From Levilactobacillus tangyuanensis (GTDB lineage: Bacteria > Bacillota > Bacilli > Lactobacillales > Lactobacillaceae), in contig NZ_RHOA01000001.1 of NCBI RefSeq assembly GCF_003946545.1, forward strand, positions 124,001 to 188,000: a stretch of DNA of 64,000 nt, in the 5' to 3' direction. Below, in pieces: positions 44,115-51,807 of the stretch. A program made the translations under genes and the position numbers. The notes under the pieces are model-generated. The model was not told where the DNA came from, made no database searches, and saw only the letters and a list, made by a program, of their open reading frames with translations. Position 1 is the stretch's first letter. Each line of letters begins with the position of its first letter.

Positions 44115-45266
44115 CTACTGATTATCGGCCCAAGTCCAGACGCCAATTCCCAACAGGAGCAGGTCCGTGATAAACAGGCCGATAAAGACGGGGGCCAGCG
44201 CTAGGAGCAGGATGATGACGATACTGGCGGCGATCCATTTGAATTGATAGGTCGGCAAGGGATCCACGTTGTATAGCTTCGGCACCGCTAGGGCTAGGAG
44301 CGCGCACAACATCAGGGCCGTAACGATGACCAGGCCGTGGTAATAGACGGTCTCACCGGATTCAAGCGTTTGCGAAATGAAGAATGATTGGAGAATCAGG
44401 CAGGCAATCAGGAACCGATGAATGCCCCGGAAGAGGGAGATGGGCCAGTATCGGTGCGCCGTCACCGTGCGTTCATCCATCAAGGTGTAGTAGATCATCC
44501 AGGTGCCGATGATGCAGGCGAGCGCGATGATAAAGTGGCCGTAGTCCGCGATGTGCGTGTGTTCCTCCGACATGTGTTCGATGATGCCGGCCAACGATTC
44601 GCCGAGGACAATCATGGTGAATAGGCCATACCGTTCTAGCACGGCAGAATTCAACTCGAAGGGAATCTGGCGGGTCTTGAATTCGCGATCGAAGTTGCCG
44701 CTTTCGGCCATGACGGTGCTGACAAAGATTAACAGGCTGGCGACGATGAGCCCCTGTTGGACAGCCAGGTTAGGCACCCAAATGCTGCCAATAAAGATTG
44801 CCTCGCCGATCAGATATGAAATCAAGAATGGTCGCGTGGTGGTCGCGTGCAGCGGATCGGCAATCATGGTCCGGAAATACAGATACATGTAGATGAGTTG
44901 ATTGAACGAGTAGGCCAGAATGAAACCGGTGTAGTGGCCGGCAAAGGCATCGGGAGTGAACGTGGCCGTGACCGCTACCGCCACAATTTGCAGGAGGGCG
45001 AAGCAGACGTTTCGGAGATTGTTTTCCCCGTGCAGGTCGAAGTAGAGGACCATGTTGGTCCAGGTGTTGAAGAAGAATAGGAAGAGTACCCAGAACGTGA
45101 CAAAGCCAAATAGGTTGAAGTGCTCGGATAGATTTTCCACGAAGCTATGGATGATGACAACGTAGACCAGGTCGGAGAAAAGCTCCAGCCAGGATATTTT
45201 ACGATTTTCAATGGCATTGGTGATGGTTCGCGGTGCGCCCCACCAGGATTTACGGTTCGTGTTCAC
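44115..45266 (-). CDS. ltrA: Low temperature requirement protein A family membrane protein
   Basis: The 383-residue membrane protein with about ten helices belongs to the LtrA family, first described in Listeria cold growth. Typical motifs are SWLELFSDLVYVVIIHSFVE near the N-terminus, ERYGLFTMIVLGESLAGII in the centre and DERTVTAHRYWP. Its biochemical function is not established. Start is GTG at 45266 with GGGGG about 8 bases upstream. It lies 45 bases after the LysR gene on the same strand. Confidence 0.87.
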   Translation of the reverse strand: MNTNRKSWWGAPRTITNAIENRKISWLELFSDLVYVVIIHSFVENLSEHFNLFGFVTFWVLFLFFFNTWTNMVLYFDLHGENNLRNVCFALLQIVAVAVTATFTPDAFAGHYTGFILAYSFNQLIYMYLYFRTMIADPLHATTTRPFLISYLIGEAIFIGSIWVPNLAVQQGLIVASLLIFVSTVMAESGNFDREFKTRQIPFELNSAVLERYGLFTMIVLGESLAGIIEHMSEEHTHIADYGHFIIALACIIGTWMIYYTLMDERTVTAHRYWPISLFRGIHRFLIACLILQSFFISQTLESGETVYYHGLVIVTALMLCALLALAVPKLYNVDPLPTYQFKWIAASIVIILLLALAPVFIGLFITDLLLLGIGVWTWADNQ

Positions 45267-45311
45267 GTGATGACCCCCAAAGGTAATTTATTTTTAAGCT
45301 GAAGGATGACC

Positions 45312-46202
45312 TTAAATTGGCATTTGACGAACTTGGCTGACCACGAAGTCAATCCAGGCCTGCGTAATGGGTGACGGTGTGTGGTTCTTGCGCCAGATCA
45401 TGGTGTGCCGGGTTTGACTCGTCGGACTGAAGGGGACGAAGGCCAGTTGGTGGTTGAGATAGAAGTCCAGGACGCCATCGATGCCGATGTCGTAGTAGCC
45501 GTGATTTACCATGAGTGGCACAACGTTATTTTCCAAATTACGATCGCCGCGGAAGTTCAGGCTGTCCGAGTCGACTCGCAGCCAGGTAGCAATCTGGTTT
45601 TGAACGATCTGGCGCCGCGGACCAATCAGCGGGAGGTCGGTCAGGTCGGCACCGGTAACGACCTTGTGGGAGGCCAGGGGCGCATCGTGAGCCATGATGA
45701 GGCCCCAGGTCTCCGTCACCGGAATCGAATGCGCGTGATACTTGGCCGATTCAATGGGCTCCAGCAGGAAACCGACATCGAGTTCGCCGCGATCCATCTG
45801 GGCCCGGATGGAATTGCCATCGGCCGAGAATAGGGAAAAGTGAATGTTCGGGTGTTGGTGCTGGAAGTCCGCCAGCCAATCGGCAACGTGCGTTGAAATC
45901 TTACTCTCAACGCAACCAATGCGCAGGTTGCCGGCCAGTCCGGTCGTTTGTTGTTGAATATCTGTGGTCGTCTGGGCCACGATGTTTAGGATTTTCTGGG
46001 CCCGTTGTTCGAAGAGCACGCCGGCATCGGTCAGCGTGATCGACCGCTTGCCCCGAATGAAGAGTTGAGCGCCAACCTCTTCCTCTAAATCTTTGAGCTG
46101 ACGCGAGAGGGTTGGCTGGGTGGTGTGCAGCTCGTTGGCCGCTTGGGTGATATTCCCGACACGGGTGAGGACGATGAAATTCGTGAGCATTCGGGTTTCC
46201 AT
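45312..46202 (-). CDS. LysR family transcriptional regulator
   Basis: The 296-residue regulator has an N-terminal HTH (NFIVLTRVGNITQAANELHT, TQPTLSRQLKDLEEEVG) and a periplasmic-binding-like effector domain from about residue 90. AAGGAGG precedes the ATG. It is divergent from the DUF2255-aldo/keto reductase run with 121 bases between, where TGATAA and TTATCA (about 46232-46270) form a spaced dyad. Control of that run is the likely role. Confidence 0.9.
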   Translation of the reverse strand: METRMLTNFIVLTRVGNITQAANELHTTQPTLSRQLKDLEEEVGAQLFIRGKRSITLTDAGVLFEQRAQKILNIVAQTTTDIQQQTTGLAGNLRIGCVESKISTHVADWLADFQHQHPNIHFSLFSADGNSIRAQMDRGELDVGFLLEPIESAKYHAHSIPVTETWGLIMAHDAPLASHKVVTGADLTDLPLIGPRRQIVQNQIATWLRVDSDSLNFRGDRNLENNVVPLMVNHGYYDIGIDGVLDFYLNHQLAFVPFSPTSQTRHTMIWRKNHTPSPITQAWIDFVVSQVRQMPI

Positions 46203-46323
46203 TAGCGATCCTCCTTAAGCATACATAAATTGAATGATAAAGCATGATAACTAAGCATTTTACATTATTATCAATCGCCGGTATCATGTTGTCAATGAGT
46301 TAATCCTGAAGGGAGTTTTTAAG

Positions 46324-46701
46324 ATGGCAAAATGGACTGCCACACAATTAAACGAGTTTACCACCGCTGATGATATGCACGTTTCGCCGTTCTATGAAGA
46401 TGGCAAAACGCCCGGCACGCCGACCTGGATCTGGTCGGTGGTCGTTGATGGAAATCTTTATGTCCGAGCCTGGAACGGACAAAATTCACGCTGGTATCAA
46501 TCGGCGAAGCAACAGGGAGCCGGACGGATTCATCTGGCCGGCCGGGACTATGACGTGGCCTACGTCCCGGTGACGACCGATGATCCCCTGACTGCGGCCA
46601 TCAGTCAGGCCTATGAAACCAAGTATGCTGGTAGTCCGTACTTAGCCCCCATGGTTGAGTCCGGTCCCATCAGTGCGACCGTTCGTTTGGATTTAAAATA
46701 A
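46324..46701 (+). CDS. DUF2255 family protein
   Basis: This 125-residue protein has the DUF2255 pattern: WTATQLNEFTTADDMHVSPF, WIWSVVVDGNLYVRAWNG, RWYQSAKQQGAGRIHLAGR, close to nitroreductase-associated/F420-like split-barrel folds. It may bind a cofactor, but its activity is unknown. GAAGGGAG precedes the ATG. It is first in a run of seven same-strand genes opposite the LysR regulator. Confidence 0.82.
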   Translation: MAKWTATQLNEFTTADDMHVSPFYEDGKTPGTPTWIWSVVVDGNLYVRAWNGQNSRWYQSAKQQGAGRIHLAGRDYDVAYVPVTTDDPLTAAISQAYETKYAGSPYLAPMVESGPISATVRLDLK

Positions 46702-46711
46702 AGGAGATTTT

Positions 46712-47656
46712 ATGATGACAACAACACCTAAAATTGCGTTAGGAACCTGGGCCTGGGGCGATACGCCAGACGGCCAAGTATTTGGTAACCATTTAACCGC
46801 GACCGATTTGAAACCGGTGGTTGACGATGCAATGGCGGCGGGATTGACCCTCTGGGACACCGCCTATGCCTATGGTTCCGGGGCCTCCGAAGACAAGCTG
46901 GGAGACCTATTGCAGGACTATCCGCGTGACAGTTACCAACTGTCCACGAAGTTCACCCCCCAAATGGCGGCCGGCGATTCCGATCACGAGGTGGCCGATA
47001 TGCTGGCGGGCAGCCTGAAACGGCTGCACACGGATTATATCGATATTTACTGGATTCATAATCCGGCGGACGTGGAAAAGTGGACCCCACAGTTAATTCC
47101 ATTGCTTCAAAGCGGTCAGATTAAGCGAGTGGGGGTTTCTAATCATAACCTGGCACAGATTAAACGGGCCAACGAAATCCTGGGCGAAGCCGGATTCCAG
47201 GTCTCTGCGGTGCAGAACCACTTTAGTCTCTTGTACCGGTCCTCGGAAGAGGCGGGGATTATCGATTACTGTCGGGAACACGATATCACCTTCTTCGCCT
47301 ACATGGTTCTGGAACAAGGCCTGTTGAGTGGTCGCTTCGATGTTGACCATCCGTTACCAGCCGGCAGCATGCGGGCCAGCGTTTACAATGAGGTTCTGCC
47401 CCAAGTGAGCGCTCTAACGGCCGGTCTGCAGGAGATCGGCGCGGCTCAAGGGGCCTCAGCGGCCGAAGTAGCCACCGCTTACGCCATTGCCAAGGGCACC
47501 ACACCGATCATCGGGGTGACGAAGGCCAAGTATATTCCGAGCGAGGCTAAGGCCATGGCATTGACCTTAACGCCCGCTGATATCAAGCGGTTAGAGGATT
47601 TGGCCCAGGCGGCCAATGTTGATACAAAGGGGTCATGGGAAGCCCCAATGGCCTAA
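46712..47656 (+). CDS. Aldo/keto reductase
   Basis: The 314-residue enzyme has the tetrad Asp/Tyr (LWDTAYAYGSG), Lys (QLSTKFTPQ) and His (IYWIHNPAD), and the cofactor loop GTTPIIGVTKAKYI. It begins 10 bases after the DUF2255 gene with AAGGAG upstream. It is distinct from the other two AKRs in the window and probably reduces small aldehydes or ketones with NADPH. Confidence 0.9.
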   Translation: MMTTTPKIALGTWAWGDTPDGQVFGNHLTATDLKPVVDDAMAAGLTLWDTAYAYGSGASEDKLGDLLQDYPRDSYQLSTKFTPQMAAGDSDHEVADMLAGSLKRLHTDYIDIYWIHNPADVEKWTPQLIPLLQSGQIKRVGVSNHNLAQIKRANEILGEAGFQVSAVQNHFSLLYRSSEEAGIIDYCREHDITFFAYMVLEQGLLSGRFDVDHPLPAGSMRASVYNEVLPQVSALTAGLQEIGAAQGASAAEVATAYAIAKGTTPIIGVTKAKYIPSEAKAMALTLTPADIKRLEDLAQAANVDTKGSWEAPMA

Positions 47657-47692
47657 TAATGGTATGATGAAAACGGTATCACCAAACGGGAT

Positions 47693-47713
47693 GGGCCTTA
47701 GCCCATCCCGTTT
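47693..47713 (+). terminator. Hairpin inside the LysR-linked gene run
   Basis: AACGGGATGGGC and GCCCATCCCGTT form a near-perfect hairpin with a CTTA loop but only three T follow, so it may be a weak terminator or an mRNA stabilising element. Confidence 0.5.
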
Positions 47714-47754
47714 CGGCGAGGGTCAATTAAATTAAAATCTAGGAGGAACACAAT

Positions 47755-48396
47755 ATGACTAAGGTAATGATTTTAGGCGCCCACGGGGCCATGGCTCGTT
47801 TGGTAACGGAACGGTTGTTAGCCGAAACGGATGACACGTTAACCTTATTTCTGCGGAATGCGTCTCGTTTAGCGGAATACGCAGACAACGATCGGGTAAA
47901 GGTCGTTGATGGGGATGTCCACGATACCGCCGCGGTGGCGACGGCGATGGCCGATGCCGACGTGATTTATTCCAACCTGGGTGGCAGTGACCTTGACGTT
48001 CAGACCCAGAGCGTGGTCGATGCGATGAAGCAAACGGGTAAGCAACGCCTCATCTACATCAGTTCATTGGGCGCCCACAACGAGGTTCCCGGCAAGTTTG
48101 GTGAATGGAATGAAGAAATGATTGGCGCCTACCTGCCAGCGTTCCGGCAGACCAGCAAATTGGTTGCGGCCTCGGGCCTGACTTACACGGAAGTTCGGCC
48201 TGCTTGGTTGACCGACAACACCGAGGTGGACTATGAAGTGACCACGTTGGCCGATGGCTTCAAGGGAACCGAGGTTTCTCGTCGCAGCGTGGCGGACTTT
48301 GTGGTCAAGGTTCTGAACGATACCAGTAGCTATGAAAATGCCAGCGTTGGCCTGGACAAGGCCGGTACCGATGGTGATAAGCCTAGCTGGTACTAG
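47755..48396 (+). CDS. Atypical SDR / NAD(P)-binding protein
   Basis: This 213-residue Rossmann protein has the nucleotide motif ILGAHGAMARLV, the DGDVHDTAAV loop, LGGSD, and ISSLGAHNEVPGKFGEW, as in YhfK/NmrA-like atypical SDRs. The classical Tyr-x3-Lys pair is absent, so it may be a sensor or an isomerase/reductase of unknown substrate. GGAGGAA precedes the ATG. The amidohydrolase follows by 12 bases. Confidence 0.86.
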   Translation: MTKVMILGAHGAMARLVTERLLAETDDTLTLFLRNASRLAEYADNDRVKVVDGDVHDTAAVATAMADADVIYSNLGGSDLDVQTQSVVDAMKQTGKQRLIYISSLGAHNEVPGKFGEWNEEMIGAYLPAFRQTSKLVAASGLTYTEVRPAWLTDNTEVDYEVTTLADGFKGTEVSRRSVADFVVKVLNDTSSYENASVGLDKAGTDGDKPSWY

Positions 48397-48408
48397 GGGG
48401 GCGCAACG

Positions 48409-49317
48409 ATGACGGTCATTGATGTTTTTGCGCACGTCCTACCACCAAAGTTCCTGCAACAAATGCAGGCATTGAATCCAAAAATTCTAGATAACTTTCC
48501 CTATATGAAGAATGACCTGCTAACCGATCTGGATCAGCATCGGGCCAGCTTACCCGCCGATCATCAACAGATTATTTCGGCGGTGAATCTAAATCCCGAA
48601 GACTTTGTCGATTCGGATCAGGCAGCCGAGTTGTGTCGATCGGCCAATGATGAAATGGCCGATCTGGTTCGTGATAATCGTGACATCTTCCCGGCGGGCG
48701 TGGCCATGTTGCCAATGAATAATATCCCGGAAGCCTTGAAGATTATCGATGATCAGGTGGCCAATAGTGATGCTCTGGTTGGTGTACAGCTCTTCACACA
48801 GGCACTGGGACAACCGATTACGGCGTCGGAATATGAACCGGTCTTTGCCAAGCTGGCCAGTGTGAACGCGCCAATCTGGCTTCATCCAGTCTTCGATACC
48901 CATAAGACGGATAACGAGCTGACCTTTAGCTGGGAGTACGAGTTGACGCAGGCCATGAATGGCATTGTTGCGGCGAGCTATTTCCGTAAATACCCTAACC
49001 TGAAGGTCATTGTGCACCATGCCGGTGCGATGGTGCCCTACTTCAGTCAACGGATTAAATACATTCAATCGGCAGAGAACTACACCGATTTCCAGAAATT
49101 TTATGTGGATACGGCGATCCTGGGAAATCCGCAGGCCTTGGAACTTGCGGTCGATTTCTTTGGTGGCGATCACGTGCTCTTTGGCACGGACTCACCCTTT
49201 GGCATTCCTCCGGTTGGCCCCACGGCCGTGATTGAACAGGCCGTGAATGATATGGCCATCTCGAGCGACCAAAAACAGGCGATATTTAGTGAAAATTGGC
49301 AACGACTACGGAACTAG
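48409..49317 (+). CDS. Amidohydrolase family protein (ACMSD-like)
   Basis: The 302-residue TIM-barrel enzyme resembles the aminocarboxymuconate-semialdehyde/resorcylate decarboxylase branch: IDVFAHVLPP, IWLHPVF (His), KVIVHHAGAMVPYF (His), and VLFGTDSPFG (Asp). The first His of the usual His-x-His pair is Phe here (VFAH), which may alter metal binding. It probably decarboxylates or hydrolyses a cyclic acid, inferred from the family. GGGGGGC precedes the ATG. Confidence 0.84.
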   Translation: MTVIDVFAHVLPPKFLQQMQALNPKILDNFPYMKNDLLTDLDQHRASLPADHQQIISAVNLNPEDFVDSDQAAELCRSANDEMADLVRDNRDIFPAGVAMLPMNNIPEALKIIDDQVANSDALVGVQLFTQALGQPITASEYEPVFAKLASVNAPIWLHPVFDTHKTDNELTFSWEYELTQAMNGIVAASYFRKYPNLKVIVHHAGAMVPYFSQRIKYIQSAENYTDFQKFYVDTAILGNPQALELAVDFFGGDHVLFGTDSPFGIPPVGPTAVIEQAVNDMAISSDQKQAIFSENWQRLRN

Positions 49318-49337
49318 TAGAGAGTGAGGATGATGGT

Positions 49338-49928
49338 TTGCTAACGGAACATGAAAAATTATTGGCCGGCCAGGATTACGATTATCGTGATCCGGAACTT
49401 CAGGGCATGATTGCCCAGGGTCGTCAACGCCTAACCGTGATTAATACCAGTGCGGACGCCGAAAAACGGGCGGCGGCCATACAAGATTTCTTTGGTAAAG
49501 TCGGTCAACGCTTGACCATCAACGGGCAATTCAGTGCGGTTTATGGGCAACACATCCAGGTTGGCGACGATGTCTTCATTAACGGCAATTGTACCTTTCA
49601 AGACTCCAATCGAATTACGTTGGGGGACCGAGTGATCATCGCCCCAGATACCAAGTTGTATTGTGGCGGCCATTCGTTGGATGCAACGCAACGGTTTGGC
49701 ACGCGGGCCGATGGGACCCGGTACCTGGTGACAACTACCAAGCCAATTACAATCGGGAACGATGTGTGGATTGGCGGCAACGTCACGATCATCGGGGGTG
49801 TCACCATTGGCAACAACGTGGTCGTTGGCGCGGGTGCCGTGGTTACCAAGGATGTTCCGGATAATGCCGTGGTCGGCGGCGTGCCAGCCCGTCTGATTAA
49901 ACCGTTACCGGCTCTCGATAAGGAGTGA
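49338..49928 (+). CDS. Sugar O-acetyltransferase (maltose/galactoside type)
   Basis: This 196-residue left-handed beta-helix acetyltransferase has the N-terminal Maa domain (HEKLLAGQDYDYRDPELQ), hexapeptide repeats and catalytic GHSLD region, then WIGGNVTIIGGVTIGNNVV and PARLIKPL. TTG at 49338 has GTGAGGA 8 bases upstream; an in-frame TTG at 49296 lies inside the amidohydrolase gene without an RBS. A second Maa-type gene occurs at 59789-60352. Confidence 0.84.
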   Translation: MLTEHEKLLAGQDYDYRDPELQGMIAQGRQRLTVINTSADAEKRAAAIQDFFGKVGQRLTINGQFSAVYGQHIQVGDDVFINGNCTFQDSNRITLGDRVIIAPDTKLYCGGHSLDATQRFGTRADGTRYLVTTTKPITIGNDVWIGGNVTIIGGVTIGNNVVVGAGAVVTKDVPDNAVVGGVPARLIKPLPALDKE

Positions 49929-49932
49929 TGGC

Positions 49933-50589
49933 ATGAGTGAAGGTGGACAGCCACTCTTTCGGCTATTTAAAATTAAGATTGATGGCGACCAGCAGGCGAG
50001 ATTTGCAACAGTTGGTCGGCAGAATTTGCTGACTTCCCATGCAAATGAACCCGGGACGCTGGCCATGTACTCGACGCGATTGCTCAGTGATCCCAGTGAA
50101 AAACGAGTAATCGAAATGTATCGCGATGAGGCCAGCTACGACGTGCATGCCCATTCACCACAGTTCGCGGCGTTTCGGTCCATGGCTCAGGACGTGGTTC
50201 GGGAGTCAAAGGTGATCAATCTAAGACCGGCCCTGGTATTGGAACGGTCGGAACCGTTGACGGCTACCGGCGATGCGGGCTATCGGCTGGAATTAACCGA
50301 GGTTACGGTGAAGGCGGATCAAGGGCAACCATTTAAGAAATTGCTGGTGGACAGTCAACGACACCTGTTTAAGACCGAGTCCGAGGTGTTGGTGACGGCG
50401 GTTGGCCAGTCCATGGTTGATCCACAGTCCTGGGTCATCTTCCGGGTTTCCTGTGGTGAGGCGGCGACCCAGGCGGCCGTTGATCAAGACTATCAACGGC
50501 AAGTTGCCAACCTGGTCGATCACACAGAGACCGTTCAATTGGCGGCGGAGACGCTAGTGACGCAGGGTGGTTTATCGATAATTGACTAG
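49933..50589 (+). CDS. Antibiotic-biosynthesis monooxygenase (ABM) domain protein
   Basis: The 218-residue protein has an N-terminal ABM ferredoxin-like domain: HANEPGTLAMYSTRL, VIEMYRDEASYDVHAHSPQF (the conserved Tyr-x-x-His-x-x-S/T-x-F pattern), and a C-terminal half that looks like a second, divergent copy (VLVTAVGQSMVDPQSWVIF). Relatives are quinol monooxygenases such as YgiN. It lies 4 bases after the acetyltransferase with AAGGAG upstream. Confidence 0.82.
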   Translation: MSEGGQPLFRLFKIKIDGDQQARFATVGRQNLLTSHANEPGTLAMYSTRLLSDPSEKRVIEMYRDEASYDVHAHSPQFAAFRSMAQDVVRESKVINLRPALVLERSEPLTATGDAGYRLELTEVTVKADQGQPFKKLLVDSQRHLFKTESEVLVTAVGQSMVDPQSWVIFRVSCGEAATQAAVDQDYQRQVANLVDHTETVQLAAETLVTQGGLSIID

Positions 50590-50629
50590 TTGTGAAGTTG
50601 AGAATTTAGAGATAAAGGATGATTGACTG

Positions 50630-51637
50630 ATGGAGTATACGAAGTTAGGACGAACTGGACTAGATGTTTCACGACTTTGTTTAGGGACGATGGGCTTTGG
50701 CAATGCGTCCACGGGGATGTTTCCCTGGGCCGTTGGCGAAGAACAAAGTGAACAAGTGATTCGTGAAGCCCTGGATCTGGGCATTAATTTTTTCGACACG
50801 GCGAATATTTACTCACACGGTGATAGCGAACGGTTTGTCGGTAAGGCGTTGAACAAGCTGGCCAATCGCGATGAAATTGTGCTGGCGACGAAGGTGTTCT
50901 TTACCCCAGAAAAGGCACCTAATGTGGCCGGCCTATCGCGAAAGGCGATTCTGTCGCAGATTGACAAGAGCCTGGAACGCCTGAACACGGATTATGTGGA
51001 TCTGTACGTCATTCACCGGTGGGACTACAACACGCCAATCGAGGAAACGATGGAAGCCCTAAACGACGTGGTTAAATCCGGCAAAGCACGCTACATTGGG
51101 GCGTCGGCAATGTTTGCTTGGCAATTCGAAAAGGCCCAAGCCGTGGCCGAAAAGCACGGTTGGACCAAATTCGTTTCAATGCAAAATCACTTGAACCTGT
51201 TGTATCGGGAAGAGGAACGGGAGATGTTACCGCTGTGTGCCGATCAAGGCATTGCGGTGACGCCCTATAGCCCCTTGGCCTCTGGTCGGCTGACCCGTGA
51301 CTGGTCCGGTGATAGTAAGCGCTATGCAACGGATGCGGTAGCTCGTTCCAAGTACGATGATGCCAAGCAATTGGACCTGCCCATTATCCAACGAGTTGGT
51401 GAGATTGCCGATAAGTATGGTGTGGACCGGGTACAGATCGCGTTGGCCTGGTTACTGCAAAAGAAGACGGTGACGGCGCCCATCATTGGCGCCACAAAGT
51501 CCAGTCATTTGACGGGGGCGGTCAAGGCGCTCGATGTTCATCTGAGTGCCGAAGACGTGACCTATCTAGAAGAACCCTACCTGCCACATGAACTCGTCGG
51601 GCCCTTAACGGCCGAGGATACGGATTATCAACGGTAA
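50630..51637 (+). CDS. Aldo/keto reductase, YhdN/IolS-like
   Basis: The 335-residue enzyme has Asp/Tyr (FFDTANIYSHG), Lys (LATKVFF), His (YVIHRWDYN), and the cofactor motif PIIGATKSSHL. N-terminal YTKLGRTGLDVSRLCLGTMG is typical of AKR11/12-like reductases. It ends the seven-gene run, 40 bases after the ABM gene. AAAGGAT precedes the ATG. Confidence 0.9.
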   Translation: MEYTKLGRTGLDVSRLCLGTMGFGNASTGMFPWAVGEEQSEQVIREALDLGINFFDTANIYSHGDSERFVGKALNKLANRDEIVLATKVFFTPEKAPNVAGLSRKAILSQIDKSLERLNTDYVDLYVIHRWDYNTPIEETMEALNDVVKSGKARYIGASAMFAWQFEKAQAVAEKHGWTKFVSMQNHLNLLYREEEREMLPLCADQGIAVTPYSPLASGRLTRDWSGDSKRYATDAVARSKYDDAKQLDLPIIQRVGEIADKYGVDRVQIALAWLLQKKTVTAPIIGATKSSHLTGAVKALDVHLSAEDVTYLEEPYLPHELVGPLTAEDTDYQR

Positions 51638-51650
51638 ATCAGTTAAAATT

Positions 51651-51683
51651 GGTCTCTCGCTAAATCGCGTGAGGCCTTTTTTT
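51651..51683 (+). terminator. Terminator of the LysR-linked gene run
   Basis: GGTCTCTCGC and GCGTGAGGCC form a 10-bp stem with a TAAATC loop, followed by seven T. Confidence 0.8.
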
Positions 51684-51729
51684 GTTGGTTGGAATGGGCT
51701 ATCCGATGTGGTGCTATTAGCAGAACACA

Positions 51730-51767
51730 AACAAAGCCTCACCCAAATGACTGAGTGAGGCTTTGTT
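51730..51767 (-). terminator. Terminator of the 574-residue membrane protein gene
   Basis: AACAAAGCCTCAC and GTGAGGCTTTGTT are perfect arms; on the minus strand the hairpin is followed by TTTG-rich sequence. It may also act on the plus strand. Confidence 0.7.
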
Positions 51768-51807
51768 CAGATATCAGTAATAGCAGATAAAACCAGGGTA
51801 ACGGTAA

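Noticed and set aside
44388..45080. Plus-strand open frames across ltrA
   Set aside because: They are shadows opposite a clear LtrA membrane protein; no RBS and no domain.
47693..47713. Operon-ending terminator within the LysR-linked run
   Set aside because: The hairpin is strong but only three T follow, and genes continue in the same direction; listed only as a hairpin with modest confidence.
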